DNA of 44,240 nt from positions 1 to 44,240 of the forward strand of contig PXRZ01000068.1 in the NCBI GenBank assembly GCA_003022945.1. Direction: 5' to 3'. The notes below the pieces were generated by a model. The model was not told where the DNA came from. It did not search any database and saw only the letters and a list, made by a program, of their open reading frames with translations. This DNA is from Halobacteriales archaeon QS_8_69_73. Its GTDB lineage: Archaea > Halobacteriota > Halobacteria > Halobacteriales > Haloarculaceae. A program made the position numbers and the translations under genes. Shown in pieces: positions 1-8,162 of the stretch (within the stretch, counting starts at the first letter, position 1; every line of letters begins with the position of its first letter).

Positions 1-727
1 ACACCGTGTCGCCTTCCTCGTGGGTAATAGTCAGCGTCTCGGCACCGGCGTCGTAGTCGAAGCCGAACCGCGTCTGCGGGACCGTCACCGGCTCCGGGGG
101 GGACGGCCGTCCGACCAGTACGACGATTCCCGAGAGGCCGTCGGTCCCGCCCTGGAGTTCCTCGGCGGTCGCGTCGACGAGGAACAGCCGATCGATGGTC
201 CCCGGCGAGACGCCGGCGCCGTAGACGTCGCCCTCGATTCGCTCGAAGGGGACGGCGCCGGCGGGGGTGAGCCGTCCGTTGGCGAGGCTGGTGAGCCGCC
301 AGTCGGCGTAGTCGACGAAGGCGCCGTCGGCGAAGAGTCGGAAGACGAACGCCTCGGCGCTGTCGTCGTACATCGGCGCGACGAAGCCCGCCCGGGCGTC
401 GACGGTCATGTCGCGGCCGACGGCGAGCTCCGACGGCCGGGACTCGCCCTCGAAGGCGCCCTCCAGCCGGAAGGCCCTCGGCGGGTCGTCGTACTCGATG
501 CGGGAGCCGCCGTCGGCGTTCTCGACGGTCGCCGCGCCGTCGATCATCCCCGGGTAGTCGACGACGCCGTCCTTGACGAGGCGGCTCTCCGGGGCCGCCG
601 TCGGCGACGCCGTCGACGTCGGCTCGGGGGTCCCATCCGGCGACGTGCCGCCACAGCCGGCCAGCAGGCCCGTCGCGCCGGCCGACCCGATGGCCGCGAG
701 GAGTCGACGCCGGTCTGGAGCGTCCAT
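1..727 (-). CDS. Tat-type lipoprotein with pilin-like C-terminal motif (3' end outside window)
   Basis: The ATG at 727-725 opens a 242-codon frame that runs off the left edge, so the gene is partial. The N-terminus is MDAPDRRRLLAAIGSAG followed by a lipobox (LLAGC), with Cys at about residue 25, so the protein is probably exported by the Tat route and lipid-anchored at the outer face of the membrane. A Thr/Ser/Pro-rich linker follows, as is usual in haloarchaeal lipoproteins. The last visible residues, FGFDYDAGAETLTITHEEGD, resemble the C-terminal motif of archaeal type IV pilin-like proteins. I do not recognise the middle part and assign no enzymatic role. It is divergent from the YIP1 gene, with an 81-nt gap between the two starts. 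Confidence 0.75.
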   Translation of the reverse strand, partial: MDAPDRRRLLAAIGSAGATGLLAGCGGTSPDGTPEPTSTASPTAAPESRLVKDGVVDYPGMIDGAATVENADGGSRIEYDDPPRAFRLEGAFEGESRPSELAVGRDMTVDARAGFVAPMYDDSAEAFVFRLFADGAFVDYADWRLTSLANGRLTPAGAVPFERIEGDVYGAGVSPGTIDRLFLVDATAEELQGGTDGLSGIVVLVGRPSPPEPVTVPQTRFGFDYDAGAETLTITHEEGDTV

Positions 728-808
728 GTCCGGCGGTATCGCCCGGCCGTGAAAACGGCGGCGGTCGACCTCGGAAGCCTCATACCCCGCCCCGTCGAAG
801 CGGCGGAC

Positions 809-1441
809 GTGACACAGTGGGTCGAGAACCCCCAGGGCGGCCGCGAGCGCGGGCTGCGCGGGCTGGCCCGCGCCTGGGTCGAGGTGCTGATCCGGCCGCG
901 GCGGTTCTTCCGTGCCGGCGTCGCGCCCGGTGATCAGGCGCCGGGGCTGACGTTCGCCGTCGCCGTCGCCGCCGCCTTCGTCGGCGGCCGGCTGCTGCTG
1001 GCACCGTCGTCGCTGGCGGGCTACGAGCAGATCGCCGCCGCCACCGGGAGCGTCTACCTGTCGGCGGTCGTCGTGGTCGGCGTCGCCTGCTTTCTGGTGG
1101 CGCCGCTGACGCTTCACCTGGCGGCGGCGGCCGGGACGGTCGCGCTGGTCGCCGTCGTCGACGACCGGGCCGGCGTCAGCGAGACGGTCCAGGTGCTGGC
1201 CTACGCCGCCGCCCCCGGCCTCTTCGCCGCGGTGCCGGTGCCGGCGGTCCGGGCGGCGGCGGCCACGTACGGCGCGCTGCTGGCGGCCGTCGGCTTCGCC
1301 GTCGTCCACGAGACGTCGCCGCCGCGGGCGGCCCTCGCGGCGGCGGTCCCGGCGGTGTTCGTCTTCGGCTTCGCCTTCGGCGGCGTCGCCGCCGCCGAGA
1401 CGGTCGTCGCCGCACTCCGCGGGAACGGGCCCGCCGTCTGA
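809..1441 (+). CDS. YIP1 family integral membrane protein
   Basis: I chose the GTG at 809 because the frame from there (VTQWVENPQGGRERGLRGLARAW...) matches the usual N-terminus of haloarchaeal YIP1-type proteins. The longer upstream reading frame is antisense to the lipoprotein gene and is not coding. The protein has 210 residues with about five hydrophobic segments (starting near residues 47, 85, 105, 135 and 170), rich in Ala, Val and Gly. The segment before the first helix, with its RPRRFF motif, is typical of archaeal YIP1 proteins. The function of the archaeal family is unknown. It is followed by a 64-nt gap before the next gene on the same strand. Confidence 0.75.
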   Translation: MTQWVENPQGGRERGLRGLARAWVEVLIRPRRFFRAGVAPGDQAPGLTFAVAVAAAFVGGRLLLAPSSLAGYEQIAAATGSVYLSAVVVVGVACFLVAPLTLHLAAAAGTVALVAVVDDRAGVSETVQVLAYAAAPGLFAAVPVPAVRAAAATYGALLAAVGFAVVHETSPPRAALAAAVPAVFVFGFAFGGVAAAETVVAALRGNGPAV

Positions 1442-1505
1442 GCCCCGCCGACCCGCCGGGGCGATTCCGACAACCGTTTTAAGCCCCGCGCCTTCCGATA
1501 CGCCA

Positions 1506-3530
1506 ATGGCTAACTGTATTATCTGCGGCACCTCCGCCGACGGGCCCATCTGTGAGGTCCATCAAGAGGACGTCGCGTTCGAGTTCGAGGGTAATCATCC
1601 GTCGCAGTTGACGCCGAAGCGGTTCTACCGCGGTCGCGTCGACGGCTACGCCGACTTCGGCGTCTTCGTCGACATCGGCGACGTGACCGGCCTGCTTCAC
1701 CGCAGCAAGCTCGACCAGCGGCTCGAGAGCCTCGACTGGGAGGTCGGTGACGACGTCTTCGTCCAGGTGAACAACATCCGGGACAACGGCGACATCGACC
1801 TCGGCTGGTCGATCAGACAGAAGGAAGCGGAGTTCCGTGGCCTCCTCGTCGATACGCCGGACGGCGACCGCCTCGCCGACGAGTACCACGGCGACGATGA
1901 CGACGACGGTGGGCACGCGGCGGAGTCGACCGCCGAGACGGACACCGGCACCGAGCCGGACGACGCCGGGCACGAACCCGACGCCGACGGCGGGCCCGAA
2001 CTGGAATCGGACGAAACGGCCGAGCGGACGGAGGACGACGAGAGCACGGCGTCGAGATCAGGACGGACGGAAACGACGGAGACGACCGAGGCAACCGAGA
2101 GGGCCGGATCGACCGAGACGGCCGACTTCGACCGGATTCCGGTCGAGGAGCTGGGCGACCACGTCGGCGACGTCGTCCGACTGGAGGGAGAGGTCGTCTC
2201 CGCGCGGCAGACCTCCGGCCCGACGGTGTTCGAGCTGCGCGACGAGACGGGCGTCGTCGACTGTGCGGCCTTCGTCGAGGCCGGCGTCCGGGCGTACCCG
2301 GACGTCGAGGCCGACGACATCGTCCGGATCGACGGCGAGGTCCGGCTCCGGCGCGACGAGATTCAGGTGGAAACCGAGTCGCTCGTCCTGCTGGACGGTA
2401 CGGCCGAAGCGTCGGTCCGGACGCGGATGGAGGAGGCGCTGGACGCCCGCGCCCGGCCGGACGAGGAGGCGCTTCTGGCCGACGACGACGCGCTGTCGAC
2501 GATCGCCGACGACGTGACCGACGTCGCCGCCGCCATCCGGCGGGCGGTGCTGGAGTCGCGGCCGGTGGTCGTCCGCCACGACGCGACGACGGACGGCTAC
2601 GTCGCCGGCGCCGCAATCGAGCGGGCGGTGCTGCCGCTCGTCGAGTCCGAACACGCCGCCGCCGACGCGGTGTATCACTACTTCGACCGCCGTCCGCTCG
2701 AGGACGGCGTCTACGACATGAACGACGCGACGAAGGACGTCACCCGGATGCTGGGCGACCGCGAACGCCACGACGAGAAGCTGCCGCTGTTCGTTTTCGC
2801 CGCCGCAGCCTCGACGGCCGCCTCCACTGACGGGCTCGAGCTGCTGGACGTCTACGGCGCCCCGCGGGTCATCCTCGACGGCCGGTCGGCCGACGAGACG
2901 ATCGCCGCGGCCGTCGACTCCCCGGTGACGACCGAGGAGCGGTCGGCTGCCACTGTCGCCGCCACCGTCGCTGCGGCGGTCAACGGCGACGTCCGCGAGG
3001 ATCTCCGGCATCTACCGGCGATCAGCTACTGGGAGGAGGTTCCGGAGCCGTACGCCGAATTGGCGGCCGACGCCGGCGTCGGGGCCGACACCGCCCGGGA
3101 CCTCCGGGAGGCCGTCGCCCTGGAGGCGTTCTACCAGTCCTACGAGGACAAACGCGAACTCATCGTCGACCTGCTGTTCGAAAAGCGGACCGGGCTGGCC
3201 GGGCAGGTCGCCGAGCAGTTCCGCACGAAGCTGGACGCGGAGCTCGACACGGCCACCGCCAACCTCGACGAGCGGACCGTCGAACTGCAACGGCGGCTCG
3301 ACGCCGACGTGATCATCGGCGTCGGCACCGACGAGCTGCGCGTCCGAACGGACGGTACGCTCGATCTCGAGGCGCTGGTGGCGGCCCTCCAACTGGAGGC
3401 GCCGGACGCCGGCGTCACCGACCCCGAGGCCCGCGAGCCGCAGGTGGAGTTCCTCGCCGGCGAACGCGAGGCCGTCCTCGACGCGGTCGTCGACGCCGTC
3501 GCCGAGCGGGCGCTGGCCGCCTCAGTGTGA
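1506..3530 (+). CDS. RecJ-like DHH protein with zinc finger, S1 and OB-fold domains
   Basis: This 674-residue protein has a mosaic layout. An N-terminal CxxC...CxxH zinc finger (Cys4, Cys7, Cys16, His19) is followed by an S1 RNA-binding domain (about 38-110), a very acidic low-complexity linker (about 115-205), an OB-fold of the tRNA-anti type (about 212-298) and a DHH/RecJ-like domain from about 340 to the end. This is the architecture of the archaeal RecJ-like proteins of COG1107. Motif I of the DHH domain reads RHDATTDGYVAG, with Asp residues spaced more widely than in the canonical DxDG. The expected DHH triad is not obvious, so nuclease activity is uncertain. Nucleic-acid binding is well supported by the S1 and OB folds. 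The gene stands alone, with a 220-nt gap before the convergent acr3 gene. Confidence 0.78.
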   Translation: MANCIICGTSADGPICEVHQEDVAFEFEGNHPSQLTPKRFYRGRVDGYADFGVFVDIGDVTGLLHRSKLDQRLESLDWEVGDDVFVQVNNIRDNGDIDLGWSIRQKEAEFRGLLVDTPDGDRLADEYHGDDDDDGGHAAESTAETDTGTEPDDAGHEPDADGGPELESDETAERTEDDESTASRSGRTETTETTEATERAGSTETADFDRIPVEELGDHVGDVVRLEGEVVSARQTSGPTVFELRDETGVVDCAAFVEAGVRAYPDVEADDIVRIDGEVRLRRDEIQVETESLVLLDGTAEASVRTRMEEALDARARPDEEALLADDDALSTIADDVTDVAAAIRRAVLESRPVVVRHDATTDGYVAGAAIERAVLPLVESEHAAADAVYHYFDRRPLEDGVYDMNDATKDVTRMLGDRERHDEKLPLFVFAAAASTAASTDGLELLDVYGAPRVILDGRSADETIAAAVDSPVTTEERSAATVAATVAAAVNGDVREDLRHLPAISYWEEVPEPYAELAADAGVGADTARDLREAVALEAFYQSYEDKRELIVDLLFEKRTGLAGQVAEQFRTKLDAELDTATANLDERTVELQRRLDADVIIGVGTDELRVRTDGTLDLEALVAALQLEAPDAGVTDPEAREPQVEFLAGEREAVLDAVVDAVAERALAASV

Positions 3531-3750
3531 CCGAGTAAGTCCGACGATCTATCGATTCGTAGACTGAACTGCGAGCACCCCCGTCGACAGTCGGTCTCGC
3601 GCTCCGGCGCACGTTCGTAAGCGCGGAAAGGCGTTCTCACAGATTTCACAGCTATCGCTACGATCCGACGGAGCGGCGGGAAGACGACGCGGCTTCGGCC
3701 GGGGCGCTCCCGTCGGTCGGGCTCGGCAGTGTCTCGACGGTCGTAGCGGA

Positions 3751-4932
3751 TCAATCGTCGTCCGTTCCGGGTGGAGACGGCTCGTCGTCCGTCGGCCGGG
3801 GACTCTCGAGCCGTCCGGTCGTGCGGCCGCGCCAATCGTAGCGGTCCTGGAGCCACAGCGCGACGTTGACCAGCGCCAGGAGGACCGGTACCTCGATGAG
3901 TGGACCGACGACGGTCGTGAAGGCGACGCCGGAGCCGATGCCGAACACCGCGACGGCGGCCGCGATGGCGAGTTCGAAGTTGTTCGAGGCGGCCGTGAAT
4001 CCGATCGCCGTCGTCGTCGAGTAGTCCGCACCGATCTCTCTGCCCATCCCGAAGCTCACGAAGAACATCACGACGAAGTAGATCGTCAGCGGCACCGCGA
4101 TCAGGAGGACGTCGCTGGGTTGGCCGACGATGCGCTCGCCCTGCATCGCGAACATCACGATCACCGTGAAAAGCAGCGCGATCAGGGTAAGCGGGCTGAT
4201 CGTCGGCACGAAGGTCTCTTCGTACCACTCGACGCCTTTCGTCCGGGTGCCGACGTACCGCGAGAGAATTCCCGCCGCGAACGGGACCCCGAGGAAGAGC
4301 GCGATGGCCCGGAAGACCTGCATCGGCGTGATCCCGAACTCGGAGATGCCGGCGACGAGCGTTTCCATCCCTAAGACCGGCGGGAGAAACAGCGCGAAGA
4401 ACCAGACGTACACGCCGTAAGTGAGGATCTGGAAGACGCTGTTGAACGCGACGAGGCCCGCGGCGTACTCCGAGGAGCCCTCGGCGAGTTCGTTCCAGAC
4501 CAGCACCATCGCGATACACCGGGCCATCCCGATGAACACCAGCCCGAGGAAGAACTCCGGCCGGGCCGGCAGTCCGGGGACGAGCCCGCTGAAAAAGAAG
4601 ACGGCCAGGGCGAACATCAGGGTCGGGCCGATCAGCCAGTTCTGAATCAGGCTCGATCCCAGCACCCTGACGTTTCTGAAGACGGTCGAGAGCTGGCCGT
4701 AGTTCACCTTCGCCAGCGGCGGGTACATCATCAGGATGAGCCCGATCTCCACGAGGTGGAAATTCTGGATGGGCCGGGTCACCGACGGAGCGACGTAGCC
4801 CAGGCCGACACCGACCGCCATCGCGCCGAAAATCCAGACGGTCAGGTACTTGTCGAGGAAGTCCATCGACCGCGGGTCTCCGCAGTTCGGACAGTCGCAG
4901 TTCGGGCCGTGGTCGTGGTCGACGTTACTCAT
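3751..4932 (-). CDS. acr3: Arsenite efflux transporter, ACR3 family
   Basis: The 393-residue membrane protein with about ten hydrophobic helices belongs to the ACR3 family, which pumps arsenite out of the cell. The family's conserved Cys is present at residue 139 (GMARCIAMVLVWN), in the segment essential for arsenite transport in studied ACR3 proteins. The N-terminus has an extra cytosolic tail of about 22 residues containing HDHGPNCDCPNCG, which looks like a metal or metalloid binding site. The start codon lies inside the end of arsR (8-nt overlap at 4925-4932), so the two genes are co-transcribed and probably translationally coupled. I find no arsenate reductase or arsenite methyltransferase gene next to it. 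Confidence 0.93.
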   Translation of the reverse strand: MSNVDHDHGPNCDCPNCGDPRSMDFLDKYLTVWIFGAMAVGVGLGYVAPSVTRPIQNFHLVEIGLILMMYPPLAKVNYGQLSTVFRNVRVLGSSLIQNWLIGPTLMFALAVFFFSGLVPGLPARPEFFLGLVFIGMARCIAMVLVWNELAEGSSEYAAGLVAFNSVFQILTYGVYVWFFALFLPPVLGMETLVAGISEFGITPMQVFRAIALFLGVPFAAGILSRYVGTRTKGVEWYEETFVPTISPLTLIALLFTVIVMFAMQGERIVGQPSDVLLIAVPLTIYFVVMFFVSFGMGREIGADYSTTTAIGFTAASNNFELAIAAAVAVFGIGSGVAFTTVVGPLIEVPVLLALVNVALWLQDRYDWRGRTTGRLESPRPTDDEPSPPGTDDD

Positions 4933-5326
4933 CGGTGCTCACGCTCCCTTCGAGAACGGTGACGAGCGCCACGGCGCGGTTGGTCGCGCGGTACATCTTC
5001 CAGCGCCCGTCCTTGCGTCCCGCGACGAGGCCGGCGTCTGCGAGTTTCGAGATGGCATGGCTGAGACCGCTCTCGCTGACATCGACGACCGCGTTCAGTT
5101 CGCAGACGCATAGTTCCTCCTCGGCGGCGACGAGCACGCGTACGAGCGTGTAGCGGGTCCGGTTGGCGAGCGCCGAGAGTACGTCGAGTTCGCTCGCTAC
5201 CTGTTCGGTTCCGAGCACCGTTCCGAGCGTCTCGAGCTCGTCGAGCCGGCGCTCGACGTCCTCGCTGCAACATTCCTCGAGTTCGTCGTCGAGATACCGC
5301 CGAAGCCGTTCCGTGGTTCGTGCCAT
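4925..5326 (-). CDS. arsR: ArsR family metalloregulator
   Basis: The 133-residue protein has a winged-helix ArsR domain (about 43-125). The ELCVCEL motif (Cys73, Cys75) on the recognition-helix side is the classical As(III)/Sb(III) sensing motif, and the Cys19-Cys20 pair in the N-terminal extension could supply a third ligand. Family knowledge: the protein represses its own operon and leaves the DNA when arsenite binds. It is the first gene of the arsR-acr3 operon. Its start is 10 nt downstream of an inverted repeat that is a good operator candidate. Confidence 0.92.
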   Translation of the reverse strand: MARTTERLRRYLDDELEECCSEDVERRLDELETLGTVLGTEQVASELDVLSALANRTRYTLVRVLVAAEEELCVCELNAVVDVSESGLSHAISKLADAGLVAGRKDGRWKMYRATNRAVALVTVLEGSVSTDE

Positions 5327-5336
5327 CGAAAATCAC

Positions 5337-5358
5337 TTGAACACAGATTCAATTAATC
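5337..5358 (-). promoter_or_regulatory. Candidate ArsR operator and promoter
   Basis: The inverted repeat TTGAA-N6-TTCAA (5337-5352) sits 10 nt upstream of the arsR start. It overlaps an AT-rich element that reads GATTAATTGA on the coding strand (5349-5358), at about the right distance for a TATA box of a leaderless transcript. A repressor bound there would block transcription factor B/TBP binding. The same 10-mer recurs at 5813-5822. Confidence 0.5.
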
Positions 5359-5503
5359 GTTTCGCCAGATGATCATCGAGCGATCTTCCACATCCGGAGC
5401 ACGAACCCGCCCGAAAGTCGGCTGTCATCGGTTCCGGGTCGTCGGTCGCTAAAGAGAGGACCGACAAATAATTGCCTGGAGCTTCAACTTACGTGGCGAG
5501 AGA

Positions 5504-5812
5504 TCAGTCGTCGGTACCCACCGGTCGACAGGTGGGGCACGTCCTGGGGTCCTCACAGTCGTACGTCTCAGTCTCCTGCGGAAGCCTATTTCCGGGCACT
5601 TTCCGAGCGTTCTCCACTTCGTAGGCCGCGTAGGTACTCACGCTGGACTGGGTGCTCGTAACCGAGAAATGACCATCCCTCGCTCGCGTGTCCGCGTAGG
5701 TACGCTGCTGATCCGTCTCGTTCGACGTGTGCGCGTACAGGAAGTCGAACGGCTTCTTCAGGTATTCGGCGAGTTCGGTCACGCTTTCTCTACCGAATGC
5801 TTGATTACTCAC
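5504..5812 (-). CDS. Hypothetical protein, 102 residues, in low-GC DNA
   Basis: This GTG-start frame encodes a hydrophilic protein that ends in a Cys-rich tail (CEDPRTCPTC), which could bind a metal. I recognise no family. The base composition (near 50% GC) is clearly lower than that of the neighbours, which suggests acquired DNA. The GATTAATTGA element found before arsR directly abuts the proposed start (5813-5822). That is too close for a TATA box of this start, so the true start may lie further in, or the frame may not be expressed. Confidence 0.4.
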   Translation of the reverse strand: MSNQAFGRESVTELAEYLKKPFDFLYAHTSNETDQQRTYADTRARDGHFSVTSTQSSVSTYAAYEVENARKVPGNRLPQETETYDCEDPRTCPTCRPVGTDD

Positions 5813-6072
5813 TCAATTAATCTCTTCGACTCTATTTCCGGATGCCGCATTCAGTACGGCACGCGACGGTCGAAATCCATATATCGGGTATCACCGAATG
5901 CGTCCCTGAAAAATTAATTGAATTGAGACTGAACTAATTATTCGAAGTAGCTGCATCGAAACGGTAAGCTCGAACGGATACACCGGCAGGCAGCGACGGC
6001 AGTGATACTCACGGGGGCCGCCCCGAGATGGACCGCTAGCCATTTACCGCCGAGAGCCGTCGTTACCGACGA

Positions 6073-7755
6073 ATGAGCACCGACGCCGACCCGGCCGAGT
6101 CCGAGGCGTTCGAGCGGGTCTGTGAGTCGCTCGTCGAGGCCATCCTGGCGGGCGACGTCGACCGCGACGACCTCGAAGCCGCCAAGATGGACGCCTGCCG
6201 GGAGTTCTCGGCGCCGAAGGTGCCGAAGAACACCGAACTGCTCGACTACGCCCCCGAGAAGCACCGCGAGCAACTCGAGTCGGTGCTGCAACGCAAGCCG
6301 GTGCGGACCGCCTCCGGCGTCTCGCCGGTCGCCGTCATGACGTCGCCGCACAACTGCCCGCACGGGAAGTGTCTCTACTGTCCCGGCGGCCCGGGCTCGG
6401 AGTTTTCCTCCTCGCAGAGCTACACAGGCCACGAGCCCGCCGCCGCCCGCGGCGTCCAGAACGACTACGACCCCTACGGCCAGGTGACGCTGCGGCTCCA
6501 CCAGCTGCGGGAGATCGGCCACCCCGTCGACAAGGTCGAGCTCATCCTGATGGGCGGGACGATGACTGCCCGCAGCCACGACTACCAGGAGTGGTTCGTC
6601 AAGCGGGCCCTGGAGGCGATGAACGACTATAATCTCGAGGCGCCGCCGGACCCGAGCGATTCCGAGTCGTTCGCCCCGGACCCCGACGAGGCCGAGTTCC
6701 GCTATCTCGAGGACGTCATCGCGGAAAACGAGACCGGCAACATCCGGAACATCGGCACGACGTTCGAGACCAAGCCCGACTGGTGTGACCCCGAGCAGAT
6801 CGACCGGATGCTCCGACTCGGCGGCACCAAGGTCGAGGTCGGCGTCCAGACCACCTACGAGCGCGTCAACCGCGAGATGCACCGCGGCCACGGCGTACAG
6901 GTCAGCCTCGACGCCAACCGCAGGCTTCGCGATGCGGCGTTCAAAGTAGGCTTCCACATGATGCCCGGCCAGCCCGGCATGTCCGAGGAGATGTGCCTGC
7001 AGGACTTCCGGGAGCTGTTCGAGAACCCCGACTGGCGGCCGGACTACCTGAAGATCTACCCGACGCTCGTGGTCCGCGACACCGTCACCTACGACATGTG
7101 GCGCCGTGAGGAGTACGAACCGCTGCGGAACGAGGAGGCGGCCGAACTGGTCGCCGAGATCATGTCGATGATCCCGCGGTACACCCGGGTCCAGCGGGTC
7201 CAGCGGGACATCCCCGCGGACTTCATCGACGCCGGCGTCTGGAAGTCCAACCTCCGACAGATCGCCCGCAAGCGGATGGACGAGCACGGCTGGGAGTGCG
7301 ACTGCATCCGCTGTCGGGAGGTCGGCATGAACGACGAGGAACCGGAGGACGTCGAACTGGACGTGCTGACCTACGAGGCCGCCGGCGGCACCGAGCACTT
7401 CATCTCCTTCGAGGACTTCGAGAAGGACCTGCTCGTGGGGTTCTGCCGGCTCCGGTTCCCGGGGGGTGAGCCGAGCGGAGCGAGGCGAGCCTCGTCGGGC
7501 GCCTCGGCGTCCGACGGTGAGCCAGTCCGGCGGGAGCTGGACGAGGCCGCGTTGGTCCGGGAGCTGCACGTCTACGGCAACGAGGTCGGGGTCGGCGAGG
7601 ACGGCGACGGCGACCACCAGCACGAGGGGTACGGCCGCCGACTGCTCCGAGAGGCCGAGGACCTGGCCGCCGACGCCGGCTTCGAGAAGCTGTCGGTCAT
7701 CTCCGTACGTCTCCACGCGGCTCGACTGACGCTCGGGCGCCGTGGCCGGCCGTAG
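6073..7755 (+). CDS. elp3: Elp3-type tRNA U34 modifying radical SAM enzyme with altered C-terminus
   Basis: Elp3 uses radical SAM chemistry and acetyl-CoA to carboxymethylate U34 of tRNA; in archaea it acts alone. The 560-residue product carries the radical SAM cluster motif CPHGKCLYC (Cys97, Cys102, Cys105) and a GNAT domain from about residue 440. The acetyl-CoA loop (HEGYGRRLL) is present. Two oddities are visible. Residues 466-482 are a low-complexity insertion (GEPSGARRASSGASASDGEP) not expected in the family. After GFEKLSVIS the sequence turns into RLHAARLTLGRRGRP and stops, where the family normally has about 25 further residues with a GxGVREYY..LGY-type ending. The GNAT fold therefore lacks its last strand and the conserved tyrosines. 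The enzyme may be impaired, or the region rearranged. Confidence 0.88.
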   Translation: MSTDADPAESEAFERVCESLVEAILAGDVDRDDLEAAKMDACREFSAPKVPKNTELLDYAPEKHREQLESVLQRKPVRTASGVSPVAVMTSPHNCPHGKCLYCPGGPGSEFSSSQSYTGHEPAAARGVQNDYDPYGQVTLRLHQLREIGHPVDKVELILMGGTMTARSHDYQEWFVKRALEAMNDYNLEAPPDPSDSESFAPDPDEAEFRYLEDVIAENETGNIRNIGTTFETKPDWCDPEQIDRMLRLGGTKVEVGVQTTYERVNREMHRGHGVQVSLDANRRLRDAAFKVGFHMMPGQPGMSEEMCLQDFRELFENPDWRPDYLKIYPTLVVRDTVTYDMWRREEYEPLRNEEAAELVAEIMSMIPRYTRVQRVQRDIPADFIDAGVWKSNLRQIARKRMDEHGWECDCIRCREVGMNDEEPEDVELDVLTYEAAGGTEHFISFEDFEKDLLVGFCRLRFPGGEPSGARRASSGASASDGEPVRRELDEAALVRELHVYGNEVGVGEDGDGDHQHEGYGRRLLREAEDLAADAGFEKLSVISVRLHAARLTLGRRGRP

Positions 7756-7786
7756 CTTTTTCATCCTCAAGCAGTCGAGCCCCGGT

Positions 7787-8157
7787 ATGTACGGGGTAGA
7801 GGTGCTGCCGGAGGGATCGGCCGGCGTCGCGTCGATGCTGGTGCTGACCGTCGGCCTCGTGGCGCTGTTCCTCGACCAGCCGTGGTCCTGGGCCATCTTC
7901 GTGGTGGGGTTCGCCGGCGTCGTCCCGCTGGTCGCGGTGCTGTCGGAGGACGACGAGGAGGCCTCCGAGACGGCGCGTGACAGCGGAAACGAGCCGGCCG
8001 AGACGTCGCTGCACCGAGGCGCTGGAGACGCTCCGCGAGCGGTACGCCCGCGGCGAGCTGACCCACAAGCAGTTCGAGCGAAAGCTGGAGGCGCTGATGG
8101 AGACGGAGACGCCGGAACGCGCCGAACGACGGGTCGACCGGGAGCGGGGGGGCCTGA
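7787..8157 (+). pseudogene. SHOCT-domain membrane protein, frameshifted
   Basis: The start ATG at 7787 opens MYGVEVLPEGSAGVASML with two hydrophobic helices (about residues 15-55) and an acidic stretch. The C-terminal SHOCT motif (ALETLRERYARGELTHKQFERKLEAL) is in a different frame, from about 8021. A frameshift around 8005-8022 therefore splits the gene. A run of seven G at 8146-8152 precedes a TGA at 8155-8157 that would end the protein in the normal way if one more shift occurred there. Intact homologues are small haloarchaeal membrane proteins of unknown function. Either the gene is decaying or the sequence has indel errors at these points. Confidence 0.6.
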
Positions 8158-8162
8158 CGACG

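Noticed and set aside
3549-3750. Minus-strand frames between the RecJ-like gene and acr3
   Set aside because: They are arginine/serine-rich shadows with no start context.
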